Source of the DNA: Massospora cicadina
Lineage: Eukaryota > Entomophthoromycota > Entomophthoromycetes > Entomophthorales > Entomophthoraceae
Length of the DNA: 64,000 bases
Assembly (NCBI GenBank): GCA_022478985.1
Contig: JAKSZP010009258.1
Span: 178,519-242,518, forward strand
Reading direction: 5' to 3'
In this document: in pieces, positions 35,270 through 45,948 of the stretch
Layout: the number at the start of each line of letters is the position of its first letter
Numbering within the stretch: position 1 is the first letter of the stretch
Made by a program: the position numbers and the translations under genes
The notes under the pieces: model-generated
Databases searched by the model: none
Seen by the model: the letters and a program-made list of their open reading frames with translations, nothing else
Told to the model about the DNA's origin: nothing

Positions 35270-35900
35270 TGCTGATCTGATCATTAGAGTTCATTAAGCC
35301 ACGGGCCATGGAGGATTCAAGAAAATGTATAAACAACTGAAACAGCGCTACTACTGGGAATTGATGCACTTTGGTATCTAAGATGCCATTGGCTGCTGCA
35401 AGAGTGCCAAGTGGAAGCGCTGTATCAAAAGAGCACTTTGTAACAACTAGTTAGGCTGAACTTTGCTTTCCACACCAAATCAGTTGATATTATGGGACTG
35501 CTAACCGCTAACTGAGGCCAATTAAATATATTATGGAGAAAATTAAACACCTTATGAAATGGGTTGAAACAAAACTGATCAGAGACCTGAGGGTAATGAC
35601 AAGTGCCATATTTATCTTGGAGAACATCCTTAGTAACACAGATGCCCCAATTCTTATGACATACAATGGTACTAGCTTCACTTCCCAGGTAACTGCCAAG
35701 ATTAATGAATTGATGTGGGCCTGAGGGATCTTATCATACTAAAACCAATGGTATGGTGGAACAGGTCAACGACACTTTAGTTGGCATCCCCAAAAATTGG
35801 CGTCAGGCAGACCATCCAGATGGAACCTCATCCTGAAATTCGCTGTCTTTGTATACAATATTGCGTTTCACTTGTCCGTGATGTTGTAATTGGGTTTGAC
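35270..35900 (+). pseudogene. B integrase core, broken
   Basis: A zinc-finger remnant is at 35285-35420, including SHGPW (for GHGG) and a Cys-Cys pair. SVDIMGLLTAN is near 35480, with the first Asp. TYNGTSFTSQVTAKINELMW (35660-35720) has Asn where the second Asp is expected. The third region reads Asn-Gly-Met-Val-Glu-Gln in another frame near 35750, keeping the Glu. The sequence then becomes unreadable towards the A2 insertion at 36215. Confidence 0.78.
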
Positions 35901-36214
35901 CAATCATCTGGTAACATATTTTATATCTTAAAGTTCACATTGTAAATAATTATTTAGATAGTGGATTTGAGTGATGTAAGTAAAATGTCACACGGCCTCT
36001 GCTTTTATAAGTATTAGCTTATAGTATTAATACACTATTCAAAGGATCCCTAAAGCCTAACAGGCGCAACCCTCATTCACTAATCTTTTGCCTTCTGATG
36101 CTGTGGCCTTATTACCTTTATCAATTCCTATTACAGTTCAATGAATTTACTTCTTGTCACCCATGTGCTGGCGTAAAACAGCAGTAATAGGGTCATTAAT
36201 ATTTACGTGAGCCA

Positions 36215-36954
36215 TGTAGGAACCCAGCCACTTTCTGCTCTCTGGTGCTTCTATGCCGCTGGATTCCACAAAAGGTTTTTCAAAATAAAATAAATATAGA
36301 GTCTAATAAAAACTGTTTTTATGAATTTTTTAGTGCAATATGAGAAAGAAAACGACCCTTTTTAATATCTAACCAATCAGAATTTAAACTGTATCAAGGG
36401 TCAAAGGGATTCAAGAATAAATTCGGAATGGTTTGTTGCAGTCCAAGTAAAATAATATTCACATTCAGCTAATGAAGCTCAGAATACTCTCTTCACTTTG
36501 ACTGAATGATGGATGGGGAATTAACGGTTGGCAATACATACCCTTAAGGTAACGTTTTAATGAACTTCAGACAATCCCCATCAGAGAAAGATATTTCACA
36601 GTGGGGGACCCCCGCCATGCCTATAAAGGGGGTCCCCACGTAGGTGCTTGAAGGGACCTGGTTGTGGCTGGGGAAGTACCAATTGAAGGACGCCCCAGGG
36701 TCCGCCGCATGGTTGGAGTAATCCAACTGCTTTAATTTGTGGTTTTTGCCCCTGTAGTATTCGAAATTGTGTTACCCCAATTAGCAGAGTTCCACTGAGA
36801 ATCGTTTAGGGTCTTTTGTTCAATAAAATCGTTATTATTATCACAATCACTCTTAGGATCATCGCATACTTGTAAATGGCCAACATTTCCCCTTTTTGGC
36901 TGATTTCAACCTAAAACATTTTTCTTTTGCAGCTGAGAGGGAAAATGTCCGACA
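36215..36954 (-). repeat. 3' LTR of A2
   Basis: On the minus strand it starts TGTCGGACATTTTCCCTC after the polypurine tract TTGAGGGGGGTAA (36955-36967) and ends GGTTCCTACA. It pairs with 41637-42384. Confidence 0.93.
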
Positions 36955-37039
36955 TTACCCCCCTCAAGAATGTTGTGGAGAGAATAAGTCTGTAGGAAGT
37001 GGCCATGTACCCAATTGATGGTAATCCCTTTAGCCAAAG

Positions 37040-38080
37040 ATTTTATGGAAACTAATTACCTCCATTATAGGTGATGGTGAATGGAAACTTCCAAATTAAT
37101 CCAAGCTTACCACTTCTAGGAGTGATGTGGCTATGGTAGTATAATATCATATCAGGTACTTGGAATGTAGGCAGGGGGTTTTGGAGCTCATTGGCAGCCT
37201 GCCCTTCTTTAGTCACCGTTTTTGCTAAATTAGTCATAGCCTCAGATTGGAGTTGGATTATGCGCCGAGTAAATCTTTGCATGACTTTCTTGGGCTCCTC
37301 AACTCTAGAGGAGAATACATTTTTAACCAAGAGAGCAGGTATTTCTGGTTCCCGCACATAAAAGACACAGAATATGGACATTTTTAAGATCTGGTGATAA
37401 CTAATCTGGTAGGCCATAAGGGCACTGGGTAAGAATTAGTCCTAGTGAAAGTGGATCAGAAGAGGCCATTTTGTGTAGGATGGATACCAAGGTTCCATTT
37501 GCTTTCTCCACAGAACCGTTGGTAGATGGATTGTATGGAGCTGAGAAAAGTTGTTGAGCTCCCATGGATGTGGACAGGATTCTTACTACTCTGGAGCTGA
37601 AGTTTTTACCATTGTCGCAGAGCAGTACTTGAGGACAGCCATTTCAAGAGAAAATATTCTGATGTAAAAAGGTGGATGTGGCCTTGGCCATTTGGGCAAG
37701 GAGAGCCACGCTTCAACCCACTTAGTGAAGTTTCAATGGCTACAAGGACAAATCGGTTGCCACTAGTAGTATAAGTGAGGGAACCTACTACATCCAGACT
37801 GATGGTGTGGTAAGGTTGTTGAGGGGTAGTTGGTTGATACTGATATCTAGTCTTGGGACCGGATTGCTTATTACATGTAAGGCATGCTTCCAAGACATCA
37901 ACAATAGATTTCATCATTCCATCCCAATAAAACTGATCCTTAATCCACTAACAACTTTTTTGCCCCTCCATGACCTAGAGTGGAGTGAGCTTCTAGAATA
38001 GCAGGTACACATTCCAAGGGCTGAAGGTAAGGCAGCCATTTTGCCCCACCTTCTTATACAACTTCCCATTCTTCACTTTG
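37040..38080 (-). pseudogene. A2 integrase, broken
   Basis: The minus strand shows LEACLTCNKQ, then HTISLDVVGSLTYTTSGNRF (core, first Asp kept) and PEIPALLVKNVFSSRVEEPK (C-terminal part, 37052-37417). The second acidic motif reads DNGKNFSS-like in a shifted frame near 37605. The same domain layout as A1, with independent stops and frameshifts. Confidence 0.87.
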
Positions 38081-39500
38081 GTGTTATGGAAGTGCCAGGC
38101 TAACATTTTCTGTACAGGCTCATCCTCATCCTCCCAGTCATTGGGGTCATTAAGAGGTCATGTAACCTCTCCGCCTCACTATTATCCAAGTGAAGGACTT
38201 GCAGCTGAGTCAACCCATCAACATTCATGTTATGGGTTCCAGCACAGTGTTCAATCTTCATGTCATAAGGCTGAAACTTTAGAGCCCAGCGAGCTAATCA
38301 GCCAGTAGGATCTATCATGTTCTGTAACCATTTTAGGAAGCGTGGTCAGTGACCACAGTGATGGTGGTCCATATAAGAAATGGTGGTAATGCTCTACAGC
38401 TAACAGAACAGCAAGGTACTACTTCTCCGTTACACTGTAGTTGAGTTCCGCCTTTGACAGCAGCTTACTAAAATAGGATACAGGATGATCTACACAGTTT
38501 TCATCCAATTGGGCTAAGATGGCCCTAACGGCATAGTCTGAGGTGTCAGTAAACAAGATAAAAGGTTTATTATAATCTAGGTGCTGTAGTATATGGCGTC
38601 TTTGCAGCAGTTGCTTCAGCGTCTCAAAAGCGGCCTTCTGTTCCACACCTCACTAGAAATGAGTGTTCTTGTTTAATAGGAGGACAAGAGGCTCGCTGAG
38701 CTGGGAAAACTTAGGGATGAACTGATGGTAAAATCCAATCATCCCTGGAAATACCTTAGTATCCCTTAAATTTTAGGGGGAGGCATTTTTGAGATCTCTT
38801 CAAACTTTTCTTTGGATTGGTTGAATTCCCTTTTGAGAAATGGAATGGCCTAGGTAATCCAGTTTCTTTTGAAAAAAGGTACACTTTGAGGGCTTTAACT
38901 TGATTTTTAACTTATGTAGCTGTTGAAACACCTCCTTCAGGTGATCAAGATATTTGTTAAAAGATTTTGAGAATACTTTGATGTCATTGAGGTATATAAT
39001 GACGCATCTTAACTTCAAGTCCTGCATAATATGGTCCATCGCATGCTGGAAAGTTGCAAGTGCGTTGCACAACCCTTGAGGTATTTGGGTTGGTTGGAAA
39101 AGACCCTCACTACAAATGAGAGCACATTTCTCCTGGTCTTCAGGGGAAAGGTCCATTTGCCAATAGCCGCTAGCCAAGTCCATGGTGGAAAAGAAGCTAG
39201 AGCCAGAGAGTTGAGCCAGGGCGTCATCAATGCAGGGGATAGGATAGCTATCCTTTTTCTTGAGGTTATTTAGCTTTTAGTAGTCCATGACTATCCGATA
39301 ACCTTCATTTTCTTTTTATTTAGCAAGAGGGGGGAAGACCAAGGGCTTTGTGAAGGAACTAGTAACCCAGCGTCTAGTAACTTCTGAAGCACTGTCCTCA
39401 TTTGCTGTTACTCCACCTTTGACTTGCAATAAGGTTTGGATGTAATAGGATGGGCATCACCCACATCGATGGAGTGGCACCAACCCTTCATGTGGCCATA
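38080..39500 (-). pseudogene. A2 reverse transcriptase and RNase H, broken
   Basis: The 127-codon frame 38800-39183 (minus) contains MDLASGYWQMDLSPEDQEKC, then CVIIYLNDIKVFSKSFNKYL. The catalytic YLDD has become YLND by a GAT-to-AAT type change, while A1 keeps YLDD. The RNase H frame (38419-38646) has FILFTDTSDYAVRAILAQLD. Frameshifts at about 38650 and 38800. Confidence 0.92.
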
Positions 39501-40880
39501 GTCATTATCAGATTTCGAGAATATATTGCTATAGTCATTTAGTAGAATATGAACTATTTCCAGCTCATCTGGGGTCAGATCATCCGAGATATGGGCGTTG
39601 GGTAAGGTACATACCAGGTTATCTGTTGGCAGGCCCATATCCAACGTAGAGCCAATGGAGTGAATCTGTTCAATGTCCTCCACAGGGACTAACAAGCCTC
39701 TTCCAATCTCCTGGTGTTTTTTACAATTATGTCCTTTGAGGTGAGGTTCCCCAATAGCTAAGTAATAGGCCTCTAGTAAGCTAGGTCAAGAATGCCAGGA
39801 ATTACCCGAGGCTCTAAGGGACTAATGACCTCAATACTTATGAAGTGCAACAAACAATGGTGTGGGATTTGAAACGTGCTTTTTGTGTCAACCACTCGTT
39901 GTTCACCAGGATTAATCAAACCTCGTCTGCAGCATAGAAAGGGATACCTTTTCTAGCATCTACTGAATTGGGAGATTTCTTTTTGTTGTGCCCATAAGTG
40001 GAATAAGGCAAAATTATAGCTGAGAAGGGGTATTCGACCAGGAAAGAGTATTCATGCTTGCTGGGTTCTTTATTAGATATGACTAACGGGATTTCATGGT
40101 TAAGTAATAAGAGAAAACTTTGCTTCATGTTGATTATTCCATCATACTCAAATATAAATTGAGTGCCGATGAGCATATCATATGCGTTGTTGTCCAAAGC
40201 CACAGCAGGGCTGATAAAATAAGCTTCCCAATTCGAATGGGAAGGGAAGAGTATGCTCCAATTGCACGGGTATTATTGGGGCCTGCGGTTCAAAATTCTT
40301 ACGTGTACTCCAAGTCAGGCACTAGCTTTATCTTCTTGATAAGCTTAGTGGAGATCACGTTAACTGGGGAGCCAGTATCCAGGATAGCCATTACCTGGTT
40401 TTTTTTAATGACCACTTCAACCTTAGTGAGCGTTCCTCCAAAGTTAGGTGACAAAGCTAAGACCTCCTTTTGCTGGAAGGTAAATTTAGGTTTTTTAGCA
40501 GTCTCAGGGTATTTATCCAAGATGGATTTATGGGATGGACCTGCTGAAGAGGTTGAATCACGCCGACTAATAATTGTTCACTATTTCTGGAAGTGTCAAT
40601 AACTTTTGGACATCTTAGAATTTGGCTGAGGTACGTTTCCTCAGGTATGGTGGTATCGTCTACTCCTCCAGCGTTCAAGTGATCAAGAACCTCTACTTCC
40701 GCGGAGGCTCCCAATATATAATAACCAACTTCATTGTAACCCCCTTTGATCCCTCCCCAAGGGTATTCTCAACAACTGGCAAGGATGCGATGGAGGTAGG
40801 GGAGATGGCCACAGGAGATTAGATAGCCTTAGGGCGCGCATTTATCAGCTCAGCTGAAGGGGATGATACAACGAAGGTCT
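39408..40880 (-). pseudogene. A2 protease and flanking linkers, broken
   Basis: The minus-strand frame 40299-40520 reads QKEVLALSPNFGGTLTKVEV, then MAILDTGSPVNVISTKLIKK, with the catalytic Asp-Thr-Gly. The flap and C-terminal region (DMLIGTQFIFEYDGIINMKQ) is at 39916-40203 in another frame, and the linker EQIHSIGSTLDMGLPTDNLV at 39408-39695. The gag/PR linker (40457-40714) is acidic. The uninterrupted KEVLAL-SPNFGG junction proves that A1 carries an insertion there. Confidence 0.88.
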
Positions 40881-40885
40881 CTGAT

Positions 40886-41600
40886 TCATAGGCAGGAGTG
40901 ATATCTTTTTTGAGTCGCACTGAGGAAGCAGGGTGCACTGTGGGGATAGGTATAGGTGTGCTCACCCCCAACTGTTTTTACAGGCGAAAACTCCTCAATT
41001 GTTAGGACTGAAGGTTCCACCTCATCATCATTTATTATTGCACAGGAATGAAAATCAGCAACGTCTATCAGAGCCTTATTTATGTCACGGATGTTTATGA
41101 AGTAATGTTTTACTAAAATGATATGCCAGGCGAGAGAGGGTTGGGAAGCTAACCCAGTTAACATGGCTGCAATAGCATCATCTAGGGTTAGCATGTTAGC
41201 CATTGACAACCTTTGCACACCGAGGAAAAATCGCTCAGCAAAGGTAGCAGTTGGTTCGCCCTCATACATGCTAAGGCGCATAAAGGCCTGTTTATCCCTA
41301 TTAAGACTCTGCTTTGAACCAAATTAAGCTAAGAGAACCTCTTTCACCTCTTCCCAGGTATGCAAATTGTCATATAAGAACTATCAATTCTTGTGCCAAG
41401 CGACTTAAGCAAGGAAGGATGTGTTGAACTTTTTGCTTATCAGTGGCGTCATGAATATCAGATCATATACATACTAAAGGAAGCAATACTCCCTTCCACA
41501 GGGGTGTACTTGTCTTTGAGAGAGAGTTTTAAGGGGCGCTGCTCCAGCTCTTTAAGATGCGATAGGGCGCTGCCAAATTGCTTTCCAAGAGCAACTATTC
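40886..41600 (-). pseudogene. A2 gag, broken
   Basis: The minus-strand frame 40886-41281 reads MRLSMYEGEPTATFAERFFL, then LTLDDAIAAMLTGLASQPSL. The N terminus (41458-41600) reads FGSALSHLKELEQRPLKLSL. It is longer and cleaner than in A1 and defines the family's capsid-like protein. Stops separate the two parts. Confidence 0.85.
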
Positions 41601-41615
41601 TTGATGTACATGTGT

Positions 41616-41633
41616 CCCTTGTAGAGAGCACAA
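41616..41633 (-). other. Primer-binding site of A2
   Basis: On the minus strand TTGTGCTCTCTACAAGGG lies three bases after the 5' LTR (41637-42384). It is the counterpart of the A1 site. Confidence 0.75.
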
Positions 41634-41636
41634 TTT

Positions 41637-42384
41637 TGTAAGAACCCAGCCACTTTCTGCTCGCTGGTGCTTCTACGCTGCTGGATTCCACAAAAGGTTT
41701 TTTAAAAATAAATAAATATAAAGCCCTAATAAAAAAACTGGGTTTTATGGATTTTATTATCAGTGCGATATAAGAAAGAAAAGGACCCTTTTTAATATCC
41801 AACTAATCAATATTTAAACTGTATCAAGGATCTAAGGAATTCAAAAATAAATCTGGAATGGCTTGTTGCAGTCTAAATAAGAAAATATGCACATTCAGCC
41901 TATTGAAGCTCAGAATAATCGCTTCACTTTGTCTGAGGATGGATGGGGAATTAACGGTTGGCAATACATACCCATAAGATAACGTTTTAATGAACATAAG
42001 CCAATCCCCCTCAGAGAAAAATTATCACCTTAGGGACCCCATCACGCCTATAAAAGGGGTGGTCCCCACATAGGTGCTTGAAGAGACCTGGTTGTGGCTG
42101 TGGGAGTACCATTTGATGTTCGCCCCAAGGTCTGCCACATGGTTGGAGTAATCCAACTGCTCAAATTTGTGGTTTTTGCCCCTGTAGTATTCGAAATTAT
42201 GTTACCCCAATTAGCAGGGTTCCACTGAGAATTGACCAGGGTTTTTTAGTCGATAAAATTGTCATTATTATCAAAATTACTCTTAGGATCATCGCATACT
42301 TGTAAATGGCCAACATTTCCTCTTTTCAGCTGATTTTAACTTAAAACATTCTTCTTTTGCAGCTGAGAGGGAAAATGTCTGACA
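41637..42384 (-). repeat. 5' LTR of A2
   Basis: 748 bp; on the minus strand TGTCAGACATTTTCCCTC to GGTTCTTACA. TSD AGCCA follows at 42385-42389 on the + strand. Confidence 0.93.
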
Positions 42385-42389
42385 AGCCA

Positions 42390-43654
42390 TCTGGCCGTTG
42401 TTCAACTTGTTCAGCACATTTATATCTCTTCAAAGAAAGTATTCCAAGCTCTAGTTTTGTTTGTTTGGCCCAAATCAGATATCAACATTTTATTCTACCA
42501 ATTCTGGAGGGCTGCTTGGTAATTAAAGAAGCATTAATGAAAACGCTGGTAGAATGAGCGTATTTGAAGAGGATTGCCAATTTCAAATGGATCTTTTCTG
42601 AGTTTAGTGGTATCAGCTGATCAAGTCTTTACTTAAGCAATCCTGTGAGCCTTTGGCTTTATTCAATACTAAAAGAAGTTCTCTTGTTATCTGAACTAAA
42701 ACCCCTATCGCTGATTTTGTCCCTGTTGGCATAAGATTTTGATGAAAGTTACATTCATCATAGTGTACTTTGAGAAATTGGTGTAGTTATCTGTGCTGTT
42801 TAACATGACTCCTTAGCTCTGGTTTCAACACATGGGAAGAACACCATTTCAACTCCTGTATGGGCGTTAACCTGCATTACCCCAATCCTGTAATCCTGTG
42901 TTCACATAGAAGGAATGACCCGCAATTAATACTTAGATACCTCGCTTAAATGTTGATACAGCTTAAAACAAGGCTTAATATAATGCATTGGCAAAAATGA
43001 GATGTAGAGAGCGCAACAACCAGAGCCTCCATTCTTTGCCCTGCCTCGGCATAGGGGAGTGAGTGCTCTGCTATGATACCATGGGTTTAACAGGATGAAT
43101 AAGCTTGAACACGTCTGGAAGGGGTCATTTGAGATCATAGAGTAGACCTCAACTGACACATATATGCTCAAAAACCCTTATAAAGGAAATATCATTAACA
43201 GAGTACACGCCAAGTTCTATAAGATTTTCCAGCAGGGTGCTGAGATGCTAGCCCCTTTAATCAATATTCTTACCATCAGCCAAAGGCAATTCAACAAAAC
43301 CGTATATTTGGTCAAGTGGGGAAAAGATGAGATAAGGGTTTCACCAACCATAGGATATTGACCTCAGCCAAAATATCTTTGATGCCCCTATAGACCTCAC
43401 CGCTACCCTCCCCTCCATTTGTAATCTCACTAGATTGACTCGCATATGCCCGCCATTAGATATATTGCTAGCATTTTCTAGATAAAATCTAAGCATAATA
43501 TTTCACCATAAAATCATGACTTCTGGAGGATCAATCCCTATCCACTCATTGATGGAATATCCAGACTAAAGCAGTTCTACTCTATCAATCAAGGATTATC
43601 AAAATTATTTCAGCTAAATTAGTCTCAGATATTCCTATCAATACCCTTAAAATA
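42390..43654 (+). pseudogene. B integrase C-terminal region and 3' untranslated part, decayed
   Basis: Lies between the A2 insertion and the B 3' LTR, so by position it is the end of pol of B. Weakly readable segments near 42860-42990 resemble the region after the integrase core. The frame 43164-43361 ends in QRQFNKTVYLVKWGKDEIRV, where YLVKW hints at a chromodomain strand. I would not insist on the chromodomain. No clear polypurine tract precedes the LTR. Confidence 0.45.
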
Positions 43655-44019
43655 TGCCCAACTTTGGAAAGATGGCCGATAAGTCTCAGAAGCATTGTCC
43701 ACACCCTATTAGAAAACCATAAATAGGAAATGATAGTAGATATGGGAGCTTCAGTGAAGGCTGATTCACTAGAAGCCAGGGTATAAATTTAAGATCCTTT
43801 TATTGGAAAGGGACAAATGCAGCAACGCATAATTTGATGGCGTTTCAACATTTAAAGTGCTCAATTAGACTATAATGGATTTTGAGAAATTAAACAGTAA
43901 AGTTATATTTTTATTAATCTTTAAGTTTGTTTCAAGGTATACTGTCTTCATAAAGTCATACCAATTTTGAGTGCAAATATACCTGTGCGATATTGTCCAG
44001 GTGCGTCCCAATTGTAACA
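43655..44019 (+). repeat. 3' LTR of B
   Basis: 365 bp, TGCCCAACTTTGG to TTGTAACA. It aligns with 7456-7772 plus 8883-8935 and lacks the 1.1-kb insert found there. Confidence 0.82.
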
Positions 44020-45948
44020 AGGATGGTATGCCATTTGCTAGAATACTTTATAAGTAATCATGTTCAAGTTTAGCTAACCTAAAACCTATACTTAACATGG
44101 TAATTACCAGCATCTTAGAATAAAAAAGAGTTACAAAAATTATCTTCAACCTTTAACTAGTTCAAGGTAGGGTTTAGCCTACCCTGGAATAACTGAGAGG
44201 ATATAGGATTGATTGAAGTTCTTTCACCATCTATATCTCTTATTGATACCTGTTCCTTCACATCAAATAGGAGGTAAAAAAATCTGCGGTATGAAAATCT
44301 TAATGTAATTCATTTGATATCTTCATTTATCTGTTATATTAAAAAATTTAAGCCCTTACCCAACTTTGAATTAGTACTTGGTAATTATTTACCCACTTTT
44401 TAAACTTGCGCCTAATAAATTAATAATTTAAATGAATACCTTTGCTACCACCTGAATTGCTATAGATGTACTCAGATTTAGATTGGGTAGCATTATAAAA
44501 ACCTCCTCATAAGATAATTATAGTATACACTGGAACTCAATTAATTAGATTTATGTAGCTCTGATTACCTCTGCCTACCAAAAAATTACCTAACTTCTCC
44601 ACTAGATCTATTTCTATACTTGGGGAAGATCTTTACTTAAATCTTCTTTTATAAACTGGTGCGCTACAAGTTGTTCAAAATCAATATAGCAGATCAGGTA
44701 AATTGCCTATTACTGTCATACCAAACTTTTAGACACCATTGTCACCCCTTTCAAAACTATTTATAGGTCAGCAATGATGAAAAAAGTTGTTGATATAACA
44801 TTTAATTAAATTAAGTTTTATCTTGATGGTAAACTTACTCATAAGATCTAAAAAGTCATGTGTGATGGCAATTACAAAGTTGTTTACCATCCTTAAAAGA
44901 TTTTAGCTCTTTACTAAATGATCAATTGATGAATTAATTTTATATATTAACTTATTGACCAGAGATCTAACTTTAATGTAGTTTAGATCTATTTGCTAGT
45001 AGGAGTTTTAATATTAATCCTTCACTTATATTGAAGCTTAGCGATGCTTTGTAAGCCTTTGAAGTCACAATGTCTGGATTAGTACAGACTTCTATTTAAA
45101 TGCACTTGGACTTTGTTGATCAATATTGTGGAAAATGGTAAACAACCCTTTCAAAATTGACCTGAGCAAAAATAGAAATGTAGCACTACAAAAGAATGAT
45201 TTAAGAATAAGGATCTGTTGGGTGATGTTTAGTCTGAGGTGAGAATTACCACTGCCCTAAGCCCTGCAATGTTTCACGCTTTAAGGGGCCACAAAGTCAT
45301 ACACTTGGCTAACCACATATGCTCTGAGACCTGCTACCAACTCCTAAAGAGTATGAGGAGTGCAGATGTGATAAACCACCCTTGATATATATTTTAAAGT
45401 GCCATTAGTAATCAGGTTTATGTTAAAGGGGTTGTTTTTTATAAATTCATGATGCATAGGATGTGGCAGCTGCATTCATCTTTATAAGAAAAGCTTAAAA
45501 TCAAAACTATCCAATGAGTCTCAATAACCTACATAAATATAGGGCAAACGCCTCAGATTTCAACTCAAAAATAGATACTAAGGTACAAATTGCATAAATT
45601 TTCCATTAACTGTCATTATATAACTGATTATAAAAAGGCTGAGCTTCCAGTCCGTGTGTGCCAGCAACCAGTGGAAAGCCCGAAAATATCAGAGCAACAG
45701 TTGTCCTTATAACTTTGAGCAGGGACGTTTTAGGGTTCATTTAAGGGAATAAAAGTTCAGAAAAGTACCAGAGGCCCCTAAGACAAACCAAATGGCTGCT
45801 ATGGTGGCAAACGCAGGTCTTTTAGGGGAAACCCTCATGGGTGGGAGATGCATAGAGTATGTCAACTTCTCCTAGTTCCAAGGCTGCTAACCTTTGTGTA
45901 CAGAACCATAGTATTTTGTATTGGAATTGTGTTAAAAATAATAACCAG
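44020..45948. other. Unassigned AT-rich stretch between B and P
   Basis: About 1.9 kb without a recognised gene. Very AT-rich. The only notable frame is a short + strand piece near 45235-45385 (RITTALSPAMFHALRGHKVI) with no family I can name. No LTR pair, tRNA or repeat partner was seen in the window. With 7422-7455 it is the only part not assigned to an element, and may be an older repeat or the sequence into which B inserted. Confidence 0.5.

Larger units (their letters stand above)
36215..42384 (-). mobile_element. Gypsy LTR retrotransposon, family A, copy A2, nested in B
   Basis: A complete 6170-bp minus-strand element. LTRs are 36215-36954 and 41637-42384. The perfect TSD AGCCA is at 36210-36214 and 42385-42389. 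Same gene order and sequence family as A1, but without the solo LTR insertion, so it serves as the reference that defines that insertion. All frames are broken. Confidence 0.95.
7456..44019 (+). mobile_element. Gypsy LTR retrotransposon, family B, split by nested insertions
   Basis: LTR-like sequences at 7456-7772/8883-8935 and 43655-44019 match each other (shared AGAAGCCAGGGTATAAATT, and TGCAAAYATACCTGTGC). Between them, once the four inner elements are removed, run + strand gag, PR, RT, RH and IN in order. Three junctions are reconstructable: G in gag (TSD GTATG, reading frame open across it), H upstream of RT (TSD CAATC) and A2 behind the IN core (TSD AGCCA). The element's own TSD is uncertain: the flanks are CCAAGGTA on the left and ACAAGGAT on the right. 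Net length without insertions is about 8 kb. Confidence 0.85.

Noticed and set aside
43164..43361. Chromodomain in element B
   Set aside because: Only YLVKW resembles the fold. The aromatic cage and ENTW-like part are not visible, so it is mentioned but not called.
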